Shown: positions 34,120 through 41,751 of the stretch, in pieces
Layout: each line of letters begins with the position of its first letter
Position numbering within the stretch: position 1 is the first letter of the stretch
From: Natrinema sp. DC36
GTDB taxonomy: Archaea; Halobacteriota; Halobacteria; Halobacteriales; Natrialbaceae
Reading direction: 5' to 3'
DNA: 64,000 nucleotides
Assembly: GCF_020405225.1 (NCBI RefSeq)
Contig: NZ_CP084472.1
Location: forward strand, 2,790,001-2,854,000
Position numbers and translations under genes: made by a program
The notes under the pieces: model-generated
Told to the model about the DNA's origin: nothing
Database searches by the model: none
What the model saw: only the letters and a program-made list of their open reading frames with translations

Positions 34120-35247
34120 TCACCGAAGCGCCTGCCGAACCGCGTCCGCGAGCGCGTTCACGCGGGCGACGTGTTCGTAGGAGCCGTCGCGAACGCCGTT
34201 CGTCACGTACGAGAAGCCGATGTTTTCCTCGGGATCCGCCCAGCCGACGCTGCTCCCCAGCCCGGCGTGACCGAAGACGTGCTCGGGCGAGAGCGAGCCG
34301 TAGGGCGCGACCGTGGTGCCGCCTTTCCAGAAGCCGAGCGCGAACCGTCCCTCGCGGCCGATCGTGCCGTCGGCGTCCGTCTCGGCCTGCACCGTGGCCA
34401 TTTGCTCGACGGTCTCGGGCTCGAGGAGCTGCGTTCCCTCGAGTTCGCCGCCGTTCGCGAGACAGGCGTAGAACCGGGCCATGTCGCCGGCGGTCCCGAT
34501 GCCGTTGGCGGCGGGGATCACGGCGCGGTGGACCTCCTCCGAATTGAACGGGGCCGCGACCTGCGTGTGATCGCCCAACCCCTCGCCGGGGTCGCGACAG
34601 CGGTCGAACTCCTCGAACCCGACGAGCGTCGCCACGTCGTCCTCTTCGTCCTCGCGGAGGCCGATGCCGGTGTCGTCCATGCCGAGCGGGTCGAAGACGC
34701 GCTCGGCCGCGGCCGCTTCGATCGGCGTGTCCGATACTCGCCGGACGAGTTCCCCGACGAGCCAGCCGAAGGTGAGCGCGTGATAGGCCGGCGTCTCCCC
34801 CGGCGGGAAGTTCGGCTCCATCGCCTCGAGTTGCTCCACCACGGCGTTCCAATCGCCCCAGAGGTCGGGCCGGTCGTCGATCTCGCCGCGGTTCAGTCCC
34901 GACGTGTGACTGAGCACCTGTCGCACGGTTATGTCGGCCTTCTCGGATCCCTCGTCGGCGAACTCGGGCCAGTGATCGACCACCCGGTCGTCGTACGCGA
35001 GTTCCCCCTCCTCGACGAGGGAGTGCAACGTGACGGCCGCGTAGGGTTTCGTACTCGAGAAGAGGACGTGGCGCGTCTCGCGGGTCTCTTCCGGGCCGTC
35101 CGGCGCTTCGACGCCGCCCGCGAGGTCGATCACCGGCTCGCCGTCGACGTAGACCGCTAGCTGCGCCCCGTGGTGGAGCCCGGCCTCGAGGTGGCGTTCG
35201 AAGAGGGCTGCGATGCGCTCGCGATCCGATTGGCCAAGTCGTGACAT
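34120..35247 (-). CDS. Serine hydrolase of the beta-lactamase/EstB-like family (375 aa)
   Basis: Class C beta-lactamase-like or penicillin-binding-protein-like hydrolase, acting as an esterase or peptidase more likely than as a true lactamase. The S-x-x-K motif is in VLFSSTKPYAA, with the nucleophilic Ser in the second position, and the Y-x-N-equivalent is the PAYHALTFGW segment (YHA). HAGLGSSVGW stands at the third motif position. No signal peptide is visible from the chosen start MSRLGQSDRERIAALFE; an upstream ATG at 35349 adds an unlikely extension. It lies 114 bp from the MATE gene, both minus. Confidence 0.83.
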   Translation of the reverse strand: MSRLGQSDRERIAALFERHLEAGLHHGAQLAVYVDGEPVIDLAGGVEAPDGPEETRETRHVLFSSTKPYAAVTLHSLVEEGELAYDDRVVDHWPEFADEGSEKADITVRQVLSHTSGLNRGEIDDRPDLWGDWNAVVEQLEAMEPNFPPGETPAYHALTFGWLVGELVRRVSDTPIEAAAAERVFDPLGMDDTGIGLREDEEDDVATLVGFEEFDRCRDPGEGLGDHTQVAAPFNSEEVHRAVIPAANGIGTAGDMARFYACLANGGELEGTQLLEPETVEQMATVQAETDADGTIGREGRFALGFWKGGTTVAPYGSLSPEHVFGHAGLGSSVGWADPEENIGFSYVTNGVRDGSYEHVARVNALADAVRQALR

Positions 35248-35361
35248 ACCACAATCATCCAGCGGCGGGGTTGTAACCGTTCCCCTCGCGATCCGAGCGC
35301 GCCAGCGGGGGCTGTACTGAGGTTCCGGGCGATGCGAACATGACCGCATCCGTCTCGGGGG

Positions 35362-36846
35362 CTAATCCCCGGGCGACGACCCGGGGCGATACGATCGACT
35401 GATGGCCTTCCAGTGGCCGGTCGAAAACCGGTAATACGTGACGAGGGCGGGAACGAACGTCTCGAGGATCAGTGCCGCGTAGAGCGCGCCGATCCCCAGC
35501 GGCGTGACGGCCTCGAGGAACGGAAGCGGAACCGAGACCGCACCGAAGAATGCGACGGGGAGTGCAGCGCCGTAGAGACCGAGCACCTGCCCGTAGAACG
35601 GCCAACGGGTGTCGCCGCTGGCGCGGAGCGGCCCGGTCGCGCCGCCGCTTACGCCGCGGAAGACGACGCTGACGCAGGCGACGCCGATGAACGCGGTCAC
35701 GAGCGGCAGGATCGACGGGTCGGCGACGAAGACGCGACTGACCTGTTCGGCGAAAACGAAGACGATCGTCGCGCTGACGACGTAAACGCCGGTCCCGAAC
35801 CAGAGGACCTCGCGGCCGTACGTGTCGGCGTCCCGTTCGTCGCCGGTGCCCAGTTCCTGTCCGACGAGACTGCTCGAGGCGAGCGAGAAGCCCCAGCCGG
35901 GCGTGTCCATCAGATCCCGGACGCGGCGAGCGACGACGTAGGCGGCGAGTACGTTCGGTCCGAAGAGGGCGACGATCGCGAGCATCGGAAACTGCGCCGC
36001 TCGACGGGCGATGTTCGTGAAGACGAGCGGCGTTCCGATACCGAGGACGGTCCGGAGTTCGCCGATCGTCGGACGCGGCCACGCCACGTCGATGGTGACG
36101 GGGAACTCGCCGATCAGCGGGAGCCGGCCGACGGTGAACCCGGTGACGAACGCGGCCAGGACGAGCACGTTCGCGACGACGGTTCCGACGGCCGCGCCGA
36201 CGACGCCCAGCTCGAGGCCGAAGATCAACACCGCGTTGATGCTCACGTTGACCACCGCACCGCCCGCCCGGAGCACCATGGGCGTCCAGGCGTCGTCGGC
36301 ACCGACGAGCGCTCGACTGCCGATGAGGTTCAGCCCCGCAAACGGGATCCCGATCGCGACGACCCGGAGGTAGTCCGCGCCGTAGGCGATCGACGCGGGG
36401 TCGTTACCGACGAGCGCGATCAATCGCTCGGGAACCGTTCCGTAGAGCGCGGCGAGCGGAAGCAGCAGTGCGACGACGATGACGCCGCTCGTCGTGACCG
36501 CCAGCGTGACGCCCGTCGCCGTCCCGCCGCTGTAGCGCTGGGAGACCAGGCCGATCGTCGCGCCGGCGATCCCGCCGCCGATCGCGAACGCGATTCCCCA
36601 ATAGGGAGTCGCGAGCCCGACGCCGGCGATCGCCGCCGGGCCGAGGGCGATCCCGACCATCGCGATGTCCGCCGCGGACTTCGACATCCGGGCGATCCCC
36701 GTGACGATCCGCGGCCAGGCGAGGTCGGTCGTCCGCTCGACGCGCCGGGGATCGATGACCCCGAGCCGTGCGAGCAGGTAGCCGACCGCCAGCAGGAACC
36801 ACCGGAAGGGGTTCGGGACGGAACTCCATCGGAAAGACACGGGCAA
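35362..36846 (-). CDS. MATE-family efflux transporter (494 aa)
   Basis: Twelve-helix membrane antiporter of the multidrug and toxic compound extrusion family. LGPAAIAGVGLATPYWGIAFAIGGGIAGATIGLVSQRYSG and the paired segment SLASSSLVGQELGTGDERDADTYGRE in the second half show the family's twofold repeat. The substrate is probably cationic drugs or metabolites exchanged for Na+ or H+. A likely promoter is an AT-rich box TTATAAAT on the minus strand near 36884-36891, about 40 bp upstream of the ATG at 36846. Confidence 0.87.
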   Translation of the reverse strand: MPVSFRWSSVPNPFRWFLLAVGYLLARLGVIDPRRVERTTDLAWPRIVTGIARMSKSAADIAMVGIALGPAAIAGVGLATPYWGIAFAIGGGIAGATIGLVSQRYSGGTATGVTLAVTTSGVIVVALLLPLAALYGTVPERLIALVGNDPASIAYGADYLRVVAIGIPFAGLNLIGSRALVGADDAWTPMVLRAGGAVVNVSINAVLIFGLELGVVGAAVGTVVANVLVLAAFVTGFTVGRLPLIGEFPVTIDVAWPRPTIGELRTVLGIGTPLVFTNIARRAAQFPMLAIVALFGPNVLAAYVVARRVRDLMDTPGWGFSLASSSLVGQELGTGDERDADTYGREVLWFGTGVYVVSATIVFVFAEQVSRVFVADPSILPLVTAFIGVACVSVVFRGVSGGATGPLRASGDTRWPFYGQVLGLYGAALPVAFFGAVSVPLPFLEAVTPLGIGALYAALILETFVPALVTYYRFSTGHWKAISRSYRPGSSPGD

Positions 36847-37146
36847 CGGTCAGTGATCCGGCGCTAAAACGCTTCATATTCCGACATTTATAATTAAAGA
36901 TCGGCCTGTTAGGGAGTGTCAATTGCCTCGTATCGGTTATTTCGTCACGATCGTTCGGTAGTGAGTACCGGGTACCGAACGACGTGATGGAAGCCGCTGG
37001 TGTCGGAGTGGTCACCGATCCGACGGGATCGTCGAACCGGTGTACTCATCGCGCCGTTGGGACCACCGAACTGGCGAACTCATCGCCCGGTGGGATCGCG
37101 GGCTCGTTCGACCGACGTTTTTACCCTCCGCACCCGAAGAGCCGCT
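36847..37146. promoter_or_regulatory. 300-bp divergent intergenic region between MATE and the second MoeA
   Basis: Contains an AT-rich TATA region at about 36884-36897 (ATTTATAATTAAAG) for the MATE gene. Right of it are two similar words, ACTCATCGCGCCGTTGGGA near 37042 and ACTCATCGCCCGGTGGGAT near 37078, an imperfect tandem repeat of about 19 bp with a 36-bp period. TTTTTACCC about 25 bp before the ATG at 37147 is the likely promoter for the moeA-type gene. Confidence 0.4.
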
Positions 37147-39060
37147 ATGAACCGCAAGGAGTTTCGCGATCTCGCCTCCCCCGACGAGGCCCGCGAGGCG
37201 ATCGACTCGCTCTCGCTCGAGGGCGGCATCGAGCGCGTCCCGCTCGAGGAGGCGCGCGGTCGGGTGCTCGTCGCACGACTCGACGCCGAACTCGACGTAC
37301 CGGGGTTCGACCGGGCGAGCCTCGACGGCTACGCCCTTCGGGCGCGGGACACCTTCGGCGCGGACGAGGCCGATCCCGCTCGCCTCGAGCTCGTCGGCGA
37401 GGTCCACGCCGGTGCGGAACCCGACGTAGTACTTGAGGAGGGGCAGGCCGTCGAAATTTCGACCGGCGCGGTGATGCCCGACGGGGCCGACGCGATGGTT
37501 CCGGTGGAGCGGACGGACCGCGTCGAGCCACGCTCGACGAAACGAGCGAGCGGTGCCACCGCGAGCGCGGAATCGGGCGGCGCTAACGTGCTGATCCGTA
37601 CCTCGGTCGCGCCCGGCGATAACGTCATGTTCGCGGGCGCGGATATCGCCGCGGGTGAACGCGCGCTCGGTCCCGGGACCGCGATCACGCCTCGAGACAT
37701 CGGCTTGCTGTCGGCGCTGGGCATCGACGAGGTGCCGGTTCGAGCGAAGCCGCGCGTCGGCATCGTTTCGACCGGCGACGAACTCGTCCGGCCGGGCGAG
37801 GAACTGCACAGCGAGCGCGGGGAGATCTACGACGTCAACAGCTATACGATCGCCGCGGGGGTCGAAGACGCGGGCGGTGAGGCGGTTCTCTACCCCCACG
37901 CCGGCGACGAACAGGACGAGATGGAGGAGATCCTGCGGACTGCGGCCGACGAGTGCGACCTCGTGCTCTCGTCGGGATCGACCAGCGCGAGCGCGGTCGA
38001 CGTCATCTACCGCGTTATCGAGGAGCAGGGCGAATTGCTGCTCCACGGCGTGAGCATCAAGCCGGGGAAGCCGATGCTGATCGGCCGGTTGGATGACTCC
38101 GCATACGTGGGTCTACCGGGCTATCCCGTCTCCGCGATGATGGTCTTTCGAACGTTCGTCGCACCGGCGATCCGTCAGGCTGCCGGCGTGCCGGAGCCCG
38201 CATCCGCAACGGTCTCCGGCCGACTGGCACGGCAGGAACGGTACGAGGAGGGGCGACACCGGCTCATGCCCGTCGGTTTGGTTACGGACGGTGCAGGCGA
38301 GACGCTCGTCTACCCCGTCGACAAGGGCAGCGGCGCGACGACCAGTCTCGCGGACGCCGACGGCGTCGTGGAGGTCGGCCCCGAGACCGACTACCTCGAG
38401 GCGGGCGAACCCGTCACGGTCACGCTGTTCTCGCCGGAGGTCCGACCGCCGACGCTGTTCGGCGTCGGCGAGGGCGATCCGACGGTCGCTCGGCTGCTCG
38501 ACGGCCTCGAGAATCCGCGCTATCTCTCCGTCGGAACCCGGCCGGGTCTCCGGCAGCTCCGCGAGGGCGTCCCCGACGTGGCCGTGGCCGCGGGGCCGCT
38601 CGAGTACGACATCGAATCGACCGAACTGGGCCGCTGGGAGCGCGAGTGGGGGCTGATCGTGCGCACCGGTAACCCGGACGAAATCGAGGGGCTCGAGGAC
38701 CTGGTCGATCGAGATCTGCGCTTCGTCAATCGGACGACGGACTCCGGGCTGCGCTCGAGCCTCGGTTCGACGGTCGCCGACCTCGCCGAGGAACGGGGAG
38801 TGGACCGTCACGAGATCGTCGACGCGATCGACGGCTTCGATCTCGGAGTACGCGCTCACGAGAGTCCCGCCCGCAAAGTCATCGCGGGCGACGCCGACGC
38901 CGGGCTCGGTCTGCGCGAGACCGCCGACCGACTCGATCTCGGCTTCGTCCCCCTCGGCGAGCAGCCGGTTCGCGTCCTCGCGAATCCCGATCGGACGGAG
39001 AAGGAAGGGGTTCGCGAACTCGAGCGAGTGCTCGCAGATGTCTTGTCGGCGCAGCGATAG
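37147..39060 (+). CDS. moeA: MoeA-type molybdopterin protein with C-terminal PBP-like domain (637 aa)
   Basis: Second MoeA. The first 400 residues are a full MoeA (EVPGFDRASLDGYALRARDTFG, GAVMPDGADAMVPVERTD, VGIVSTGDELVRPGEE, SSGSTSASAVDVIYRV, HGVSIKPGKPMLIG, LPGYPVSAM). The last about 230 residues form a periplasmic-binding-protein-like domain, beginning LFGVGEGDPTVARLLDGLENPRY and ending DADAGLGLRETADRLDLGFVPLGEQPV, resembling the MoaE/LysR-substrate-like domain fused to archaeal MoeA. It may bind molybdate or tungstate and channel it to the insertion step. Many archaea keep a pair like this one. The start ATG follows a TTTTTACCC box by about 25 bp. Confidence 0.9.
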   Translation: MNRKEFRDLASPDEAREAIDSLSLEGGIERVPLEEARGRVLVARLDAELDVPGFDRASLDGYALRARDTFGADEADPARLELVGEVHAGAEPDVVLEEGQAVEISTGAVMPDGADAMVPVERTDRVEPRSTKRASGATASAESGGANVLIRTSVAPGDNVMFAGADIAAGERALGPGTAITPRDIGLLSALGIDEVPVRAKPRVGIVSTGDELVRPGEELHSERGEIYDVNSYTIAAGVEDAGGEAVLYPHAGDEQDEMEEILRTAADECDLVLSSGSTSASAVDVIYRVIEEQGELLLHGVSIKPGKPMLIGRLDDSAYVGLPGYPVSAMMVFRTFVAPAIRQAAGVPEPASATVSGRLARQERYEEGRHRLMPVGLVTDGAGETLVYPVDKGSGATTSLADADGVVEVGPETDYLEAGEPVTVTLFSPEVRPPTLFGVGEGDPTVARLLDGLENPRYLSVGTRPGLRQLREGVPDVAVAAGPLEYDIESTELGRWEREWGLIVRTGNPDEIEGLEDLVDRDLRFVNRTTDSGLRSSLGSTVADLAEERGVDRHEIVDAIDGFDLGVRAHESPARKVIAGDADAGLGLRETADRLDLGFVPLGEQPVRVLANPDRTEKEGVRELERVLADVLSAQR

Positions 39061-39155
39061 CAGAAGCTCCCCTTCGACAACAATTTTCGTCTTATCGAGA
39101 GCTATCGATCAGCCGGGAGAGACAACCTGCGCGTCACTTGACATACATTCCACCG

Positions 39156-39448
39156 TGCAGTGGCGCACGCTGTCGGCCGTCCGAGTGTCAATGAGGACGG
39201 CCGATGACATCGTGCGAGGTCTTCGCGAACTCCGTGAGCGAAGGCTTGTCAGAGCTTGCTCTGACGGTGGATGAGCGAGGGAAGAATGACCGAGCGTTAG
39301 CGCGGAACCGGAGGTTCCGCGAACCATGCGAACGGGCGGAGCGCGGCGCGACGCGCCGCGACCGTCGAGGCGGTTTCACCGCCTCGCAGCGCCCGTGAGC
39401 AGAAATCGGCTGGGGAGGGAGTGGCGGCTCCCTGTTGTCGCGAGAGAA
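39156..39448 (-). repeat. Copy D of the hairpin-rich intergenic repeat family (longest copy)
   Basis: 293 bp on the minus strand, between the second moeA and the cobalamin-binding-like gene. Its left end (39448) reads TTCTCTCGCGACAACAGGG, with CCCTCCCCAGCCGATT next; the right end reads CAGCGTGCGCCACTGCA. The interior expansion contains perfect hairpins: GAGGCGGT-GAA-ACCGCCTC, GCGGAACC-TCC-GGTTCCGC, GTCAGAGC-AA-GCTCTGAC, and GGCCGTCC...GGACGGCC. Confidence 0.72.
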
Positions 39449-39545
39449 GGACATTGTTCTACTCACTCCCATCGAGTACGCCGTTGCATTCGCGCTTCGT
39501 TTCTCGAGGCCGCCGTTTTTGGTCACCCGCGCCCTACGAGCAGCC

Positions 39546-40541
39546 ATGCGAATTGTCACGACGCTCCCCTCAGCGACCGAGATGGTGGCCGCCCTCGGCT
39601 GCGAACCGGTCGGCGTCTCCCACGAGTGCGACTACCCGCCGAACGCGGCGTCCGCCCCGGCGATCACCCGGTCGCGGATCGACGCGGACGAGTCGGCCTC
39701 GAGCGGCGAGATCGATCGGCAGGTCCTCGAGACCGCCGACACCGAGGGCGGCGTCTACGACGTCGACGTCGAAACGCTCGACGACCTCGAGCCGGACGTG
39801 ATCGTCACGCAGGGGATGTGCGACGTCTGCGCGGTCGACGTGGCGGTCATCGAGGACGCCGTCGATCGGATCTCGGCCGACCCCGAAATCGTTCCGACCG
39901 ATCCCCACAGCGTCGGCGACGTGCTCGACGACCTCGAGCGAATCGGCCGCGCGATCGGTCGCGAAGAGCGCGCTCGGGAGGTTCGACGGGAGCTCGAGTC
40001 GCGACTCGAGGACGTTCGAAATCGAACCGACGGTATCGCGGCCGAAGACCGTCCGCGCGTGGCGATCTTCGACTGGACGGATCCCGCGATGGTCGCGGGC
40101 CACTGGACCGCCGAACTCGTCGACTGGGCCGGCGGCGAGTACGGGCTGGCCGACGTCGGCGAGCGCTCGAGTCCGCGCGAGTGGATGGACATCCGCGCGT
40201 ACGATCCCGAGGTCGTGATCGTCGCGCCCTGCGGCTTCGACCTCGAGCAGATCGCGCGGAACCGAACGGACCTCACCGAACGAGAGGGCTGGGGAGCGCT
40301 GACGGCGGTTCGGGAGGGCCGCGTCTGGGCGATGGACGGCGACCACTACCTCAATCGCCCCGGACCGCGATTGGTGGACACCCTCGAGGCGCTCGCGCCG
40401 ATCGTCCGGCCGGAGCTGTTCGACGGGCCGGCTGCGGACGTTGCAGTGCCGTTCGGGGACCTCGAAGGGATCGAGGGGGCCGAGCCAGGGGACGAACCCG
40501 CCGATCCCGAGTCGCGAGCCGAAATCGACTCGAGCCCGTGA
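39546..40541 (+). CDS. Cobalamin/metal-receptor-like protein without signal peptide (331 aa)
   Basis: Resembles the helical-backbone metal-receptor (BtuF-like) family: MRIVTTLPSATEMVAALGCEPVGVSHECDYPP opens with the T-L-P-S-A-T-E-M strand and the substrate loop, and the linker helix separates two lobes (EWMDIRAYDPEVVIVAPCGFDLEQ in the second). It contains a CDVC motif (near residue 92) and no Tat or Sec signal, so it is probably cytosolic rather than an ABC transporter lipoprotein. Length is somewhat above the usual 280-300 aa. The role in corrinoid or metal handling is inferred. The JAMM gene follows with a 4-base overlap. Confidence 0.72.
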   Translation: MRIVTTLPSATEMVAALGCEPVGVSHECDYPPNAASAPAITRSRIDADESASSGEIDRQVLETADTEGGVYDVDVETLDDLEPDVIVTQGMCDVCAVDVAVIEDAVDRISADPEIVPTDPHSVGDVLDDLERIGRAIGREERAREVRRELESRLEDVRNRTDGIAAEDRPRVAIFDWTDPAMVAGHWTAELVDWAGGEYGLADVGERSSPREWMDIRAYDPEVVIVAPCGFDLEQIARNRTDLTEREGWGALTAVREGRVWAMDGDHYLNRPGPRLVDTLEALAPIVRPELFDGPAADVAVPFGDLEGIEGAEPGDEPADPESRAEIDSSP

Positions 40542-40990
40542 TCGTCCTCCCGACCGCCGTCCGCGAAGCGGTTCTCGAGCGCGCTCGGAAGGGGGTGCCC
40601 GAGGAGATCTGTGGGGTCCTCGGCGGCGAGTACGAGCCCGACGGACGGAGTCGCGTGCGGTCGCAGTATCCGGCCGAAAACGTCGCGGAAACGCCGCAGA
40701 CGCGGTACGAGATCGATCCCGAAGAACAGCTGGCGATCTTCGAGCGCCTCGAGGACCGCGGCGAGGAGATCGTCGGCTTCTATCACTCCCATCCCCAGGG
40801 ACCGCCCCGACCGAGCGCGACCGACGCCGCGCGGGCGACGTGGCCCGATCGGTCGTACGTGATCGTCTCGCTGGAACCGCTCGAGATGGGATCGTGGCGC
40901 TGGCGGACGAACGGCGAGGGTGAAAGCGAGACGGCGGAAAACGGGGAGACTACCGAAAGGTTCGAACGGGAACAGGTAGTCGCTGGCTGA
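40538..40990 (+). CDS. JAMM/MPN metalloprotease, possible desampylase (150 aa)
   Basis: Zn-dependent isopeptidase of the JAB1/MPN+ class. The JAMM motif is complete: Glu23 in PEEICGVLGGEY, then YHSHPQGPPRPSATD with His83, His85, Ser93 and Asp96. In Haloferax, HvJAMM1 removes the ubiquitin-like SAMP proteins, and this 150-aa protein may have that function. It starts at GTG 40538, overlapping the previous stop (GTGA), so translation is coupled to the cobalamin-binding-like protein. That pairing is unexpected for a desampylase. Confidence 0.83.
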   Translation: MIVLPTAVREAVLERARKGVPEEICGVLGGEYEPDGRSRVRSQYPAENVAETPQTRYEIDPEEQLAIFERLEDRGEEIVGFYHSHPQGPPRPSATDAARATWPDRSYVIVSLEPLEMGSWRWRTNGEGESETAENGETTERFEREQVVAG

Positions 40991-41004
40991 TCGTCGAGCG
41001 GTTC

Positions 41005-41451
41005 TCAATCGTCCGCGTCGTCCTCGAGGTCGTCGGCCCGCTCCCGCGCCTCGGCAGCCCGCTCGCGGAACTCCTCGATCCGCCGGCTCAGTTTCTTTCC
41101 GGCGGCGTATTTGAACTCCTCGGGCATCATCCCGTACTCGATATCGAGGGTGATCATCGTGTCACAACCCTCGACGATCTCGGGGGCCCAGCTTCCCTGT
41201 GCCAGCTTCGATTCGTCCGCGACGACCGCCTCGCCGTCCTCGACGTCGATGAACGCGCTCACGATGTTCCAGATGTTCGGATCGCTCGAGCTGACCTCGT
41301 CGAACAGTCCCTCGAGTCGCGAGTCCTTGATCTCCTCGTCGCGCAGCTCCGCGAGCAGGTCCTCGAGGGCGTCGGCGATCTCGTCGCACTCGGCGGCTTC
41401 CTCGCGGAGTTCGGCCGGTGACTCGCTCGAGTCTTTCCGCGTTCCCGTCAT
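41005..41451 (-). CDS. Haloarchaeal conserved protein (148 aa, possibly DUF5828)
   Basis: No function known. The N-terminal half is a helical coiled segment (PAELREEAAECDEIADALEDLLAELRDEEIKDSRLEG), then NIWNIVSAFIDVEDGEAVVADESKLAQGSWAPEIVEG, then a Lys/Arg/Glu-rich helix (KLSRRIEEFRERAAEARERADDLEDDADD). The family label is tentative. It converges with the JAMM gene (14 bp between stops). Copy E of the repeat lies 147 bp upstream of its start. Confidence 0.6.
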   Translation of the reverse strand: MTGTRKDSSESPAELREEAAECDEIADALEDLLAELRDEEIKDSRLEGLFDEVSSSDPNIWNIVSAFIDVEDGEAVVADESKLAQGSWAPEIVEGCDTMITLDIEYGMMPEEFKYAAGKKLSRRIEEFRERAAEARERADDLEDDADD

Positions 41452-41597
41452 CTAACGTCCCCCCTTTCGTCGCTGTCGGCGATCATAGTGGAAGCTATCG
41501 GCTTCGGAACCGTAAACGTACGCTTCCGTTCCGTGATGAGCTGCGGAAACGGGTGGTCCGAGTTCGTTTGATCTGCCATCCCGGGGACGAGCGTCCT

Positions 41598-41730
41598 GCT
41601 CGCGCGGCAACACGGAATCTCCACACCCTCCCCAGCCGATTCGTTCGCTCCCTGCGGTCGCTCACTCATCCCTCGCGCAGTGTTATCTCGCGATTCACTT
41701 CGTTCATCGCTCGACAGCGCGCGCCACCGC
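41598..41730 (+). repeat. Copy E of the hairpin-rich intergenic repeat family
   Basis: 133 bp, in the 300-bp gap between the sulfatase end and the conserved gene start (both minus). It begins TGCTCGCGCGGCAACACGG, has CCACACCCTCCCCAGCCG, and ends CAGCGCGCGCCACCGCA. The first ten bases diverge from the consensus TGCTATCGTGGC. The middle carries a CGATTCACTTCGTTCATCG hairpin-like motif. Confidence 0.75.
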
Positions 41731-41751
41731 AGAGTCGTCATCGAGTGTGGT

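Noticed and set aside
24222-41730. CRISPR array explanation for the five repeats
   Set aside because: Copies are far apart, in both directions and of different length, with no constant repeat-spacer period.
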